In this document: in pieces, positions 1 to 9,194 of the stretch
Layout of the letters: the number at the start of each line of letters is the position of its first letter
Position numbering within the stretch: position 1 is the first letter of the stretch
NCBI RefSeq assembly: GCF_000720765.1
Contig: NZ_JODC01000013.1
Span: 248,001-312,000, forward strand
From: Streptomyces sp. NRRL S-646
Lineage (GTDB): Bacteria; Actinomycetota; Actinomycetes; Streptomycetales; Streptomycetaceae
DNA: 64,000 nucleotides
Reading direction: 5' to 3'
Made by a program: the position numbers and the translations under genes
The notes under the pieces: model-generated
The model's database searches: none
Seen by the model: only the letters and a program-made list of their open reading frames with translations
Told to the model about the DNA's origin: nothing

Positions 1-1764
1 CGCGCGCAGGTCACGCAGCTGTACGGCGCCGACTACCTGCCGTCGGCCCCGCGGACGTACGCCGGCAAGGTCAAGAACGCGCAGGAGGCGCACGAGGCGA
101 TCCGGCCCTCGGGTGATCGTTTCCGCACGCCGGCGGAGACGGGACTGACCGGCGACCAGTTCAAGCTCTACGAGCTGATCTGGAAGCGGACCGTCGCCTC
201 CCAGATGAAGGACGCGACCGGCAACTCCGTCACCGTGAAGATCGGTGGCGCGGCCGCCGACGGCCGGGACGTCGAGTTCAGCGCGTCCGGCAAGACGATC
301 ACCTTCCACGGCTTCCTGAAGGCCTACGTGGAGGGCGCCGACGACCCGAACGCAGAGCTGGACGACCGCGAGCGCCGGCTGCCGCAGGTCGCCGAGGGCG
401 ACCGGCTCAGCGCCGAGGAGATCACGGTCGACGGGCACGCCACCAAGCCCCCGGCCCGTTACACCGAGGCCAGCCTGGTCAAGGAGCTCGAAGAGCGCGA
501 GATCGGCCGCCCCTCGACGTACGCGTCGATCATCGGCACGATCCTCGACCGTGGCTATGTCTTCAAGAAGGGCACGGCACTCGTCCCGTCCTTCCTGTCC
601 TTCGCCGTGGTCAACCTCCTGGAGAAGCACTTCGGGCGGCTCGTCGACTACGACTTCACGGCCAAGATGGAGGACGACCTCGACCGCATCGCCCGCGGCG
701 AGGCGCAGTCCGTGCCGTGGCTGAAGCGCTTCTACTTCGGCGAGGGCACCGACAACGGCAACGCCGCGGAGGCGGGCAACGGCGACGGGGACCACCTCGG
801 CGGCCTCAAGGAGCTGGTGACCGACCTGGGTGCGATCGACGCGCGCGAGGTGTCGTCGTTCCCGGTGGGCAGCGGCATCGTGCTGCGCGTCGGGCGCTAC
901 GGCCCGTACATCGAGCGCGGCGAGAAGGACGCCGAGGGCCACCAGCGGGCGGACGTGCCCGAGGACCTCGCGCCGGACGAGCTGAGCGTCGAGTTCGCGG
1001 AGGAACTGCTCGCCAAGCCGAGCGGCGACTTCGAGCTCGGTGCCGACCCGCAGACCGGCCACCAGATCATCGCCCGGGACGGCCGCTACGGCCCGTACGT
1101 CACCGAGGTGCTCCCCGAGGGCACCCCGAAGACCGGCAAGAACGCCGTGAAGCCGCGTACGGCCTCGCTGTTCAAGTCGATGTCGCTGGACACGGTGACG
1201 CTCGAGGACGCGCTCAAGCTGATGTCGTTGCCGCGGGTCGTCGGCGCCGATGCCGAGGGCCAGGAGATCACCGCGCAGAACGGGCGCTACGGGCCGTACC
1301 TGAAGAAGGGCACGGACTCGCGTTCGCTGCAGTCCGAGGAGCAGCTCTTCACGATCACGCTCGAAGAGGCGCTGGAGATCTACTCGCAGCCCAAGCAGCG
1401 TGGCCGCGCGGCCGCCAAGCCGCCGCTGAAGGAGCTGGGCACCGACCCGGTCAGCGAGAAGCCCGTGGTCGTCAAGGACGGCCGCTTCGGGCCGTACGTC
1501 ACCGACGGGGAGACGAACGCGACCCTGCGCTCCGGCGACAGCGTCGAGGAGATCACCCCCGAGCGCGGCTTCGAACTGCTCGCCGAGAAGCGGGCCAAGG
1601 CGCCCGCCAAGAAGACGGCGAAGAAGGCACCTGCGAAGAAGGCTCCGGCCAAGAAGGCGACAGCCGCCAAGAAGACGGCGGCCAAGAAGACGACGGCTGC
1701 GAAGAAGACGACCGCCAAGAAGACGACGACCGCCGCGAAGAAGGCGACGGCGTCGGACGACTGA
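1..1764 (+). CDS. topA: DNA topoisomerase I, C-terminal part (5' end outside window)
   Basis: Type IA topoisomerase that relaxes negative supercoils. The reading frame is open from base 1, and the first visible residues (QEAHEAIRPS) are the conserved stretch just after the catalytic tyrosine region, so roughly 360 residues including the active-site Tyr lie left of the window. The visible 587 residues contain the rest of the toroidal core and four C-terminal topoisomerase repeats, each marked by a G-R-(Y/F)-G-P-Y motif. The last ~55 residues are a Lys/Ala/Thr-rich tail (AKK repeats) of the histone-like kind found in actinobacterial TopA, where it contributes to DNA binding and processivity. 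The following gene order (tmk, holB) is the usual Streptomyces arrangement. Confidence 0.97.
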   Translation, partial: RAQVTQLYGADYLPSAPRTYAGKVKNAQEAHEAIRPSGDRFRTPAETGLTGDQFKLYELIWKRTVASQMKDATGNSVTVKIGGAAADGRDVEFSASGKTITFHGFLKAYVEGADDPNAELDDRERRLPQVAEGDRLSAEEITVDGHATKPPARYTEASLVKELEEREIGRPSTYASIIGTILDRGYVFKKGTALVPSFLSFAVVNLLEKHFGRLVDYDFTAKMEDDLDRIARGEAQSVPWLKRFYFGEGTDNGNAAEAGNGDGDHLGGLKELVTDLGAIDAREVSSFPVGSGIVLRVGRYGPYIERGEKDAEGHQRADVPEDLAPDELSVEFAEELLAKPSGDFELGADPQTGHQIIARDGRYGPYVTEVLPEGTPKTGKNAVKPRTASLFKSMSLDTVTLEDALKLMSLPRVVGADAEGQEITAQNGRYGPYLKKGTDSRSLQSEEQLFTITLEEALEIYSQPKQRGRAAAKPPLKELGTDPVSEKPVVVKDGRFGPYVTDGETNATLRSGDSVEEITPERGFELLAEKRAKAPAKKTAKKAPAKKAPAKKATAAKKTAAKKTTAAKKTTAKKTTTAAKKATASDD

Positions 1765-1816
1765 GTCGGGACCACTGAGTCGGGACCACTGAGTCGGGAC
1801 CACTGAGTCAGGACGA
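1761..1816 (+). repeat. Four tandem 14-bp repeats starting at the topA stop codon
   Basis: The unit CTGAGTCGGGACCA occurs four times head to tail; the fourth copy has two changes, and a partial fifth CTGA follows. The first copy contains the topA TGA, so every copy repeats the stop triplet. This is an expanded 3' end of the gene. A comparable repeat spans the stop codon of the YbaK-like gene near 62.3 kb. Confidence 0.9.
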
Positions 1817-1859
1817 CTGAGCCGAGGCAGGTTCCTCCACGGACGCTTCGCAAAACGAA

Positions 1860-1888
1860 CGCCCCGATATCGCTTTGGTGTCGGGGCG
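1860..1888 (+). terminator. Probable topA terminator
   Basis: An 8-bp perfect inverted repeat (CGCCCCGA / TCGGGGCG) with a 13-nt loop, placed 96 bp after the topA stop and 56 bp before the tmk start. No U-tract follows, as is common in Streptomyces. Confidence 0.6.
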
Positions 1889-1944
1889 TGCGCACGTCCG
1901 CACGCGCGCCCCGGCCTGTCAGTCGGTCCCGATAGGCTGAATGC

Positions 1945-4900
1945 ATGACGCGTGCCGAGCAGCCAACGGCCCACCAGCCGGCCCCCGACGACGCCCTTGT
2001 TGCGGACTCCCGCGAGCGTGCCGTCCGCGCCCTGCTGCGCCGACCGCAGCTGCGACGGCTGTGGAGCGCACAGCTCGTGGGCTCAGTCGGCGACACCCTC
2101 GCCCTCCTCGTGCTGGTCCTCCTCGCCCTTCAGACGGCGATCGCCGAGGGCTCGTTCGGCGGTGGGTACCGGGGCGTGGCGTTCGCAGTGGCGACCGTTT
2201 TCGGCGTGCGCATCCTGGCGACGCTGCTCTTCGGAGCCGTCCTGCTCGGACCGCTGACCTCGCTCACCTCTCAGGAGGGCCCGCTCGACCGCCGCTGGAC
2301 CATGGTCGGTGCCGACGGCGTCCGGGTCGCCGCGCTGATCGTCGCGCCGCTGTGGATCGACTGGACGCCCGACAACGCGCTCGCCGTGCTGCTGGTCACG
2401 GCTTTCGTCACCGGAGTCGCCGAGCGCTTCTGGACGGTCTGCCGCGAGAGCGCGGCGCCCGCCCTGCTGCCGGCCCCGCCCCCGGAGGGCGCGACGGTAC
2501 GACCGCTGCCGGACCACATGGACGCTCTGCGCCGCCTGTCGCTGCGTACGAGTTTCGTGGCGATCCCGCTGGCGGCCGCCGCGCTCGTCGTCGCGGGCCT
2601 GCTCAACAACCTGCTCGGCACCGGTCTTGCCTGGTTCGACCAGCACCAGGCGGCCCTCGCCTCGTATGTGGCGGCCGGGCTGTTCGCCGCGTCCCTGTCC
2701 GTGGTGACCTTCCTGGAGCTGCCCGACACGCGGACCCCGCGCGCGCGTTCGCCGCTCGAGGGGCTGCGCCGCCCCAAGACGGGCACGGGCGTGGACAAGG
2801 GCCGCACGGGCGCCATCCCACTGCTGGTGCTCTCGGCCGCCGCCGTCGCCGGGGCGATCTCCGCGGCCGTCGCCGTCTGCGTGCTGCACGCCAAGGACCT
2901 GGGCGGCGGCCCGGTGACGTACGGGCTGCTGGTGCTCGCGCTGACGGGCGGTGTCGTCGTCGGCATCCGTACGGCGCCTTCCGTGCTGCCGACCCTGTCG
3001 CGGCGCCGGCTGCTCGCGCTGGCGATCGCCTTCACCGGCGTCGCGCTGCTGGCCGCCGGGCTCGTCCCGGACGTCACCACGGTCATGCTGATCGTCGCGC
3101 TGGCCGGTATCGGCGCGGGCGTGGCCGCCAACACCGGGCACACGCTGCTCGACCAGGAGGCCGAGGACTACCGGCGGGCGCGTACCACGGAGCACCTGCA
3201 CGCGGTGGTACGCGTGTGTGTGGCGCTCGGCGCGGTGATCGCGCCCGTGGTGGCCGCGGGGATCGGGCCGCACCGGCTGGAGAACGGCAAGTTCGTGTTC
3301 GCACACGGCGGCGCCGCGTTCACGCTGATGCTGGTCGGGGCACTGCTGCTGCCGGTGGCCGCACTGGTGCTGGCCAAGGTCGACGACCGCTCGGGCGTGC
3401 CGCTGCGGCACGACCTGCGGGACGCGCTGCTGGGTGGCGACGACCCGGTGACCGTACCGGCCTCGAATGGTTTCTTCATCGCCCTGGAGGGCGGCGACGG
3501 GGCCGGCAAGTCCACGCAGGCCGAGGCCCTCGCCGAGTGGATCCGCGCCAAGGGCCACGAGGTCGTGCTGACCCGCGAGCCGGGGGCCACGCCGGTGGGC
3601 AAGCGGCTGCGGTCGATCCTGCTGGACGTGTCCAGCGCGGGGCTGTCCCACCGGGCGGAGGCCCTGCTGTACGCGGCGGACCGCGCGGAACACGTGGACA
3701 CCGTGGTCCGGCCCGCGCTGGAGCGGGGCGCGGTGGTCATCTCCGACCGCTACATCGACTCCTCGGTGGCCTACCAGGGGGCGGGCCGTGACCTGTCCCC
3801 GACTGAGATCGCCCGCATCAACCGCTGGGCGACGAACGGACTCGTACCGCATCTGACCGTGCTCCTCGACGTCTCGCCGGACATCGCGCGCGAGCGGTTC
3901 ACGGAGGCGCCGGACCGGCTGGAGTCGGAGCCGGCCGAGTTCCATGCACGCGTGCGGTCCGGTTTCCTCACGCTGGCCGCGGCCGACCCCGGGCGGTACC
4001 TGGTGGTGGACGCGGGCCAGGAGCCCGAGGCCGTCACCACCGTCGTACGGCACCGGCTCGACCAGATGCTGCCGCTGTCCGAGGCCGAGGTGAAGGCCCA
4101 GGAAGAGGCGCGGAAGAAGGCCGAGGAAGAGGCCCGCCGCAAGGCCGAGGAGGAGGCCGCGCGCAAGGCCGAGGAAGAGCGGCTGGAGCGTGAGCGCCAG
4201 GAGCAGCTCGAGCGGCTGCGCGCCGAGGAGGAGGAGCGCAAGCGGCGCGAGCTGGAGGAGGCGCAGCGTCGCGAGGCCGAACGGCAGGCGGAGGAGGCCC
4301 GGCAGCGTGCCGAGGAAGCGCGCCGCCGTGCCGAGGAGGAGCAGGCACGTCTCCTCGCCGAGGAGAAGGCCCGCGCCGCGGAGGAGGCTCGCCGCAAGGC
4401 CGAGGAGGACCGGCGGCGCAAGCAGGCAGAGGAAGAGGCCCGGCTGCACGCCGAGGCCGAGGCGCGACGCCTGGAGAAGCAGCGCAAGGCCGAGGAGGCG
4501 CTGCTGCGCGCCGAGGAGGCCAGGCGCCTCGCCGAGCAGGCCGCGGCCGCCGCGGAGGCGGGCCCCAGGCGGCCTGCGGCACCCGCGGTGCCGCAGGAGG
4601 CGTCCACGGTGCCGACGCCGGTGGTGACACCGACGAACGCGTCGGGCGGCCCGGTGGAGGAGACCGCGGTGCTGCGGCCGGTGCGGGAGGAGAAGCCGGG
4701 CGCTGCGCGGAGCGGCGAGTCCGAGTCCGAGGTGACGGCGAAGCTGCCGCAGCCGCCGGCTCCCGCGGGGGCGACGGACGAGACGGCCGTGCTGCCGCCG
4801 GTCGTGCCGGGAGCGGCCGACGAGACGGCTGTGCTGCCGCCGGTGCCGTCCGGCGCGGAGGACGAGACCGCTCTGCTGCCTCCCGTGCGGGGCGAGGACC

Positions 4901-5160
4901 CTGCGCATCGGGTGCCGCCGGGGCTGTTCCGGGACGAGCGCGCGGCCGCACGGCCGGACGGCGCCGAGGACCGCACGCGGGAGATGCCGCAGGTCGACGC
5001 CGACGGCGAGCCCAGGCGCCGGGCGCGCTCGGACTGGGCCGAGGAGACACCGCTGGACGACCTGCCGACGCTGGCGGACGAACTGCTCGGCCCGCGCGAG
5101 GACGAGCACGACGACGACGGCGCGGGCCGCGGAAGGCGCGGCCGGGGACGCCGGGGCTGA
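1945..5160 (+). CDS. tmk: MFS-like membrane domain fused to thymidylate kinase with long coiled coil
   Basis: A 1071-residue multidomain protein. Residues ~30-470 form a hydrophobic, polytopic segment resembling a major facilitator protein. Residues ~505-715 are a complete dTMP kinase with P-loop LEGGDGAGKSTQ near 513 and a downstream DRY segment (ISDRYIDSS, ~599); this activity makes dTDP for DNA synthesis. Residues ~713-872 are an almost continuous Glu/Lys/Arg/Ala coiled coil (KAEEEARRKAEEE type). The C-terminal ~200 residues are Pro/Glu-rich with repeated DETA(V/L)LPPV segments. A typical bacterial Tmk is ~210 residues. Fused tmk proteins of this sort occur at this locus in other Streptomyces, so the fusion is not an assembly artefact. 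Start chosen at ATG 1945; no strong Shine-Dalgarno is visible. Confidence 0.93.
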   Translation: MTRAEQPTAHQPAPDDALVADSRERAVRALLRRPQLRRLWSAQLVGSVGDTLALLVLVLLALQTAIAEGSFGGGYRGVAFAVATVFGVRILATLLFGAVLLGPLTSLTSQEGPLDRRWTMVGADGVRVAALIVAPLWIDWTPDNALAVLLVTAFVTGVAERFWTVCRESAAPALLPAPPPEGATVRPLPDHMDALRRLSLRTSFVAIPLAAAALVVAGLLNNLLGTGLAWFDQHQAALASYVAAGLFAASLSVVTFLELPDTRTPRARSPLEGLRRPKTGTGVDKGRTGAIPLLVLSAAAVAGAISAAVAVCVLHAKDLGGGPVTYGLLVLALTGGVVVGIRTAPSVLPTLSRRRLLALAIAFTGVALLAAGLVPDVTTVMLIVALAGIGAGVAANTGHTLLDQEAEDYRRARTTEHLHAVVRVCVALGAVIAPVVAAGIGPHRLENGKFVFAHGGAAFTLMLVGALLLPVAALVLAKVDDRSGVPLRHDLRDALLGGDDPVTVPASNGFFIALEGGDGAGKSTQAEALAEWIRAKGHEVVLTREPGATPVGKRLRSILLDVSSAGLSHRAEALLYAADRAEHVDTVVRPALERGAVVISDRYIDSSVAYQGAGRDLSPTEIARINRWATNGLVPHLTVLLDVSPDIARERFTEAPDRLESEPAEFHARVRSGFLTLAAADPGRYLVVDAGQEPEAVTTVVRHRLDQMLPLSEAEVKAQEEARKKAEEEARRKAEEEAARKAEEERLERERQEQLERLRAEEEERKRRELEEAQRREAERQAEEARQRAEEARRRAEEEQARLLAEEKARAAEEARRKAEEDRRRKQAEEEARLHAEAEARRLEKQRKAEEALLRAEEARRLAEQAAAAAEAGPRRPAAPAVPQEASTVPTPVVTPTNASGGPVEETAVLRPVREEKPGAARSGESESEVTAKLPQPPAPAGATDETAVLPPVVPGAADETAVLPPVPSGAEDETALLPPVRGEDPAHRVPPGLFRDERAAARPDGAEDRTREMPQVDADGEPRRRARSDWAEETPLDDLPTLADELLGPREDEHDDDGAGRGRRGRGRRG

Positions 5161-5506
5161 GGCCGGCCGGCCCGTGGCCCGGCCCGGTCGCAGGGTGGGC
5201 CGGCACCGCCCCGCCTCGGTGCCGGGGTGTGCCGGTGGTTGGTAGGGAGCCGGCTGGTTTGCGCCTCGTTGCGGTCGCAGAGGTGTGGGTCTGGCCGGCC
5301 CGGCGTGCGCGCGGGGGTGTGGCGGTCGGTGGTAGGAGACTGGCTGACCGGCTGAGTTGTTGCTCAGTGCGATCGTGCCAGGCGTGGAGCTGCCGGACCG
5401 GTCTTCCTGCCCCGGGGTGGCAGCGGTCGCTCGTCCGCCGTTGTCAGTGCCGCCCCGCACAATGGATCCCGCAACGTGAAACGTGACGAAAGGGCGGGGT
5501 GAGCGC
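5161..5506. other. Intergenic region between tmk and holB
   Basis: 346 bp without a convincing gene. It opens with GC-rich inverted repeats (GGCCGGCCGGCCC / complementary runs, about 5161-5205) that could form the tmk terminator. The rest is lower in codon bias and probably carries the holB promoter. A purine-rich stretch AAGGGCGGGGTGAG lies just before the holB ATG. Confidence 0.5.
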
Positions 5507-6712
5507 ATGACCGTCTGGGACGACCTCGTCGGCCAGGAGAAGGTGGCCGAGCAGCTCGGCGCCGCCGCCCGGGACGCCGATGCGCTGGTCACCGCGGCCA
5601 CCGCCGGCACGCCGCCGCCCGAGGCGTCGAAGATGACGCATGCCTGGCTGTTCACGGGGCCGCCGGGGGCGGGGCGGAACCAGACGGCGCGGGCGTTCGC
5701 CGCAGCGCTGCAGTGCGTCAGCCCCGACCGTGCGCTCGGCGGGGCCCCGGGCTGCGGGTTCTGTGACGGATGCCACACCGCCCTCGTCGGCACGCACGCG
5801 GATGTCACCACCGTGGCCGCCGTGGGCACGCAGATCCTCGCCGACGACATGCGTGACACCGTCCGCAAGTCGTTCACCTCGCCGGCCAACGGCCGCTGGC
5901 AGGTCATCCTCGTCGAGGACGCCGAGCGGCTGAACGAGAAGTCCGCCAACGCCGTCCTGAAAGCCGTGGAGGAGCCCGCCCCGCGTACGGTCTGGCTGTT
6001 GTGCGCCCCCTCCATCGAGGACGTCCTGCCCACCATCCGCTCGCGCTGCCGGCACCTGAACCTACTCACGCCTTCGGTGGACGCCGTCGCCGACATGCTC
6101 GTACGACGGGAAGGCATCGAACCGCCCGTGGCCGCGGCCGCGGCCCGCGCCACGCAGGGGCACGTGGACCGGGCCCGCCGCCTGGCCACCGACCCGGCCG
6201 CCCGCGAGCGCCGCGCCGCCGTCCTGAAGCTGCCGCTGCGCGTCGAGGACGTCGGAGGCTGCCTCAAGGCTGCCCAGGAGCTCGTGGACGCGGCCGCCGA
6301 GGACGCCAAGCAGCTCGCCGAGGAGCGGGACGGCAAGGAGACCGAGGAGCTGAAAGCGGCGATGGGCGCAGGCCAGGGCGGCCGGATGCCGCGCGGCACG
6401 GCGGGTGTGATGAAGGACTTGGAGGACAAGCAGAAGCGGCGCAGAACGCGTACACAGCGCGACAGCCTCGACCTCGCCCTGACCGACCTCACCGGCTTCT
6501 ACCGCGACGTGCTGGCCCTCCAGCTCGGCACCCGCGTGGCCCTCGCCAACGCGGACGCCGAGGACACCCTGGAGCGCCTCGCCCGCGCCGGCTCCCCCGA
6601 GTCCACCCTCCGCCGCATCGAGGCGATCGCCGCCTGCCGGGAGGCCCTCGACCGCAACGTGGCTCCGCTGCTGGCGGTGGAGGCGATGACGATGGCACTC
6701 AGAGCGGGCTGA
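5507..6712 (+). CDS. holB: DNA polymerase III delta-prime subunit
   Basis: Clamp-loader subunit of the replicative polymerase (401 residues from ATG 5507). The N-terminal AAA+ domain has a degenerate P-loop (GPPGAGRNQTA, no GKT lysine), as expected for delta-prime, which is structural and does not hydrolyse ATP. A four-Cys zinc module (C..C..C..C, about residues 75-92, ending GFCDGCH) and the SRC motif (TIRSRC) follow. The C-terminal half is helical and charged. An in-frame GTG lies 24 bp upstream, but ATG 5507 gives the conserved start MTVWDDLVGQ and sits behind the purine-rich ribosome-binding stretch. Confidence 0.92.
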   Translation: MTVWDDLVGQEKVAEQLGAAARDADALVTAATAGTPPPEASKMTHAWLFTGPPGAGRNQTARAFAAALQCVSPDRALGGAPGCGFCDGCHTALVGTHADVTTVAAVGTQILADDMRDTVRKSFTSPANGRWQVILVEDAERLNEKSANAVLKAVEEPAPRTVWLLCAPSIEDVLPTIRSRCRHLNLLTPSVDAVADMLVRREGIEPPVAAAAARATQGHVDRARRLATDPAARERRAAVLKLPLRVEDVGGCLKAAQELVDAAAEDAKQLAEERDGKETEELKAAMGAGQGGRMPRGTAGVMKDLEDKQKRRRTRTQRDSLDLALTDLTGFYRDVLALQLGTRVALANADAEDTLERLARAGSPESTLRRIEAIAACREALDRNVAPLLAVEAMTMALRAG

Positions 6713-6791
6713 CCGCACGCGAAGGCCGGTGATCAACGGGAAGTTGACGAGGTAATTCGTACGAGCCACGGTGTGCACGGAACGCATCTGA

Positions 6792-8402
6792 ATGGCTGCA
6801 CAGAGTTACGCTCGCGTGATGTACATCAGGCGCAGCTCCCGTTCCTGCCGTCCCAGAACCGCAGCCACCCTCCTCGCCGCGGCCGCACTGCTCGTCTCCG
6901 CCTGCTCCTCCGGAGGCACCGCGAGCACCGGCGGCACTGCGGCGGATGCGGTGCTGGCCGCGCTGCCGCGGTCGACACCGTCCGCTCTCTCGCCCTACTA
7001 CGGGCAGAAGCTGAGCTGGCGCACCTGCGGTACCGCGGGCTTCGAGTGCGCCACGATGAAGGCACCCCTCGACTACGCCAGGCCGGACGCCGGGGACGTA
7101 CGGCTCGCTGTCGCCCGCAAGAAGGCCACCGGCAAGGGCCGGCCACTCGGTTCCCTGCTGGTGAACCCGGGCGGGCCGGGTGGCTCGGCGATCGGGTACC
7201 TGCAGCAGTACGCCGGTGTCGGCTACCCGGCCGAGGTCCGCGCCCGCTACGACATGGTCGCCGTCGATCCGCGCGGAGTAGCCCGCAGCGAGCCCGTCGA
7301 ATGCCTCGACGGCCGGCAGATGGACACGTACACACAGACGGACACCACACCGGACAGCCCCGAGGAGACGACCGAACTGGTCGACGCGTACCAGAAGTTC
7401 GCGGAGAGCTGCGGGAAGCACTCGGCGGAGCTGCTGCGACACGTCTCCACTGTCGAGGCGGCCCGTGACATGGACATCCTGCGGGCGGTGCTGGGGGACT
7501 CGAAGCTGACGTATGTGGGGGCGTCGTACGGGACGTTCCTCGGGGCGACGTACGCCGGACTCTTCCCGGACCGGGTGGGCCGGCTGGTGCTGGACGGCGC
7601 GATGGACCCCTCGCTGAGCAGCCGGGAACTGAACAGGGACCAGACCGCGGGATTCGAGACGGCGTTCCAGTCCTTCGCGAAGGACTGCGTGCAGCAGCCC
7701 GACTGCCCGCTCGGCGGCAAGGGCACCACGCCCGCCCAGGTCGGCGACAACCTCAGCGCCTTCTTCAAGGAACTGGACGCGCAACCCATCCCCACCGGCG
7801 ACGCCGACGGCCGCAAGCTCGGCGAGGCCCTCGCCACCACCGGCGTGATCGCGGCGATGTACGACCAGGGCACGTGGGCACAGCTGCGCGAGGCGCTGAC
7901 CTCGGCCATGAAGGAGAAGGACGGCGCGGGCCTGCTCGTTCTCTCCGACAGCTACTACGAGCGCGACGCCAAGGGCCGCTACACGAACCTGATGTCCGCC
8001 AACGCCGCCGTGAACTGCCTGGACCTCCCGGGTGCCTTCGCCGGCCCGGAACAGGTGGAGAAGGCGCTCCCGTCCTTCGAGGAGGCCTCGCCGGTCTTCG
8101 GCAGGGGCCTCGCCTGGGCCTCCCTGAACTGCGCGTACTGGCCGGTGCAGCCCACCGGCGCCCCGCACCGCATCAAGGCGAAGGGCGCGGCCCCGATCGT
8201 CGTGGTCGGCACCACCCGCGACCCGGCGACCCCGTACCGCTGGGCCCAGTCCCTGTCCCGCCAGCTCACCTCGGCCCGCCTCCTCACCTACGAGGGCGAC
8301 GGCCACACCGCCTTCGGCCGCGGCAGCACCTGCATCGACTCCACGATCGACGCATACTTGCTCCGCGGAACCCCTCCGACCAAGGGAAAGCGCTGCTCAT
8401 AG
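6792..8402 (+). CDS. Secreted lipoprotein alpha/beta-hydrolase, tripeptidyl-aminopeptidase-like
   Basis: Extracytoplasmic serine peptidase of the Streptomyces SlpD/SlpE/TAP family (536 residues). The N-terminus is Arg-rich then hydrophobic and ends in a lipobox (LVSAC), so it should be lipid-anchored outside the membrane. The nucleophile elbow is GASYG (the Ser after YV), and the C-terminal TAP domain carries the late Asp (TRDPATPY) and His (GDGHTAFG) of the triad. Cys pairs in the mature part suggest disulfides. An internal ATG at 6819 (MYIRRSSRS) would give a more usual signal-peptide length and may be the true start. This is the last core gene before the tRNA. Confidence 0.88.
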   Translation: MAAQSYARVMYIRRSSRSCRPRTAATLLAAAALLVSACSSGGTASTGGTAADAVLAALPRSTPSALSPYYGQKLSWRTCGTAGFECATMKAPLDYARPDAGDVRLAVARKKATGKGRPLGSLLVNPGGPGGSAIGYLQQYAGVGYPAEVRARYDMVAVDPRGVARSEPVECLDGRQMDTYTQTDTTPDSPEETTELVDAYQKFAESCGKHSAELLRHVSTVEAARDMDILRAVLGDSKLTYVGASYGTFLGATYAGLFPDRVGRLVLDGAMDPSLSSRELNRDQTAGFETAFQSFAKDCVQQPDCPLGGKGTTPAQVGDNLSAFFKELDAQPIPTGDADGRKLGEALATTGVIAAMYDQGTWAQLREALTSAMKEKDGAGLLVLSDSYYERDAKGRYTNLMSANAAVNCLDLPGAFAGPEQVEKALPSFEEASPVFGRGLAWASLNCAYWPVQPTGAPHRIKAKGAAPIVVVGTTRDPATPYRWAQSLSRQLTSARLLTYEGDGHTAFGRGSTCIDSTIDAYLLRGTPPTKGKRCS

Positions 8403-8509
8403 CCCTGCGACCAGCCCCGCGGAGCCACTGCCCGGGGCTGGTGCGGAGCACCCATCGAAACTGTGTAGACTTACCGACGTTGCTGATCGCACCATGGTGC
8501 GGACAGCGC

Positions 8510-8583
8510 GCCGCCTTAGCTCAGATGGCCAGAGCAACGCACTCGTAATGCGTAGGTCTCGGGTTCGAATCCCGAAGGCGGCT
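8510..8583 (+). tRNA. tRNA-Thr (anticodon CGU)
   Basis: A complete cloverleaf: acceptor GCCGCCT pairs with AGGCGGC, the D stem is GCTC/GAGC, and the anticodon stem ACGCA/TGCGT encloses the loop CTCGTAA with anticodon CGT (reads ACG). The T arm is TCGGG-TTCGAAT-CCCGA. The discriminator is T and CCA is encoded (8584-8586). It is the attachment site of the island to its right: its 3' portion from the anticodon loop onward is duplicated at 37321. Confidence 0.97.
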
Positions 8584-8585
8584 CC
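8542..8585 (+). repeat. attL: 44-bp tRNA-Thr 3' end, left junction of the island
   Basis: Direct repeat of 44 bp running from the anticodon loop to CTCC at the tRNA end, matching 37321-37364 at 43 of 44 positions (A at 8554 versus G at 37333). This is the size and position of core sites used by tyrosine integrases that target tRNA 3' ends. The left copy completes the functional tRNA. Confidence 0.9.
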
Positions 8586-8591
8586 ATGGTG

Positions 8592-8621
8592 AACCCCAGG
8601 TCATGTCTTTGATCTGGGGTT
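8592..8621 (+). terminator. Hairpin after tRNA-Thr
   Basis: AACCCCAG pairs with CTGGGGTT, extended by a G-T wobble and TCA/TGA (12 bp, 6-nt loop), and is followed by TTCTCC. It is suited to end the tRNA transcript. This hairpin came with the island; a different perfect hairpin follows the right att copy and may be the ancestral terminator. Confidence 0.65.
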
Positions 8622-8954
8622 TCTCCGGTTCGAGTGACCTTGGAATCAGGGCTGAACGGCCACATGCGGTCCACGCATCGCACTGCGTAGGTCCGAGGTT
8701 GACGGCCAGTGGCCGATGCGCATTGTATGGCTGTGACCTGGGCTTTCTCTCGTTCGTGTCGGCCTGTCCAGGGTCACCTGGTTCGGGCTGGTGGCCATTT
8801 GGTGGCCGCGCGTGCAGCGATCGTGCGGAGGGTGCTCAGGTCAGAGCTGCGCTGACGCAAGCAAAGTTGTGAGATCTCGACAACCGCAGGGTCGACCCAC
8901 TCCGTGTGCGCCTGTGCGCAGGGGAAGCGGCCGGCGTCTTGTTGCCGGCACGGG
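8622..8954. other. Island left end, no gene seen
   Basis: About 330 bp with no ORF of convincing codon use and no domain I recognise. An integrase would be expected next to attL in a canonical element; none is present here on either strand. Confidence 0.5.
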
Positions 8955-9173
8955 GCCGCTGTCGCGTCTGGCTATGCGTCTTGGACCGCGACGGAGGGCT
9001 TCGGCACCCACTGGGACGACCACGACGTCATCGTGGTCCAGCTCGAAGGGGTCAAGCGGTGGTGCCTCTACGGGCCGACCCGGATCAACCCGCTTCACCA
9101 GGACACCGAAGCCCCGGAGCCTCCGGCAGGCGCACCCGTCGAAGAAGTCGCAATGCGCTGGTCACGGGTTTGA
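8955..9173 (+). pseudogene. Fragment of a cupin/JmjC-type oxygenase
   Basis: The frame encodes ~70 residues (from YASWTATEGFGTHWDD onward) resembling the iron-binding core of cupin_4/JmjC proteins, with the His-x-Asp ligand pair in HWDDHD and the conserved QLEGVKRWCLYGPTR strand. The domain has no start region and stops at 9171 before the second His ligand, so it is a remnant of a ~400-residue gene. It probably dates from integration or deletion at the island's left edge. Family assignment is from motif memory only. Confidence 0.6.
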
Positions 9174-9194
9174 TGCCGGGGGGCTTGGCCGTAC

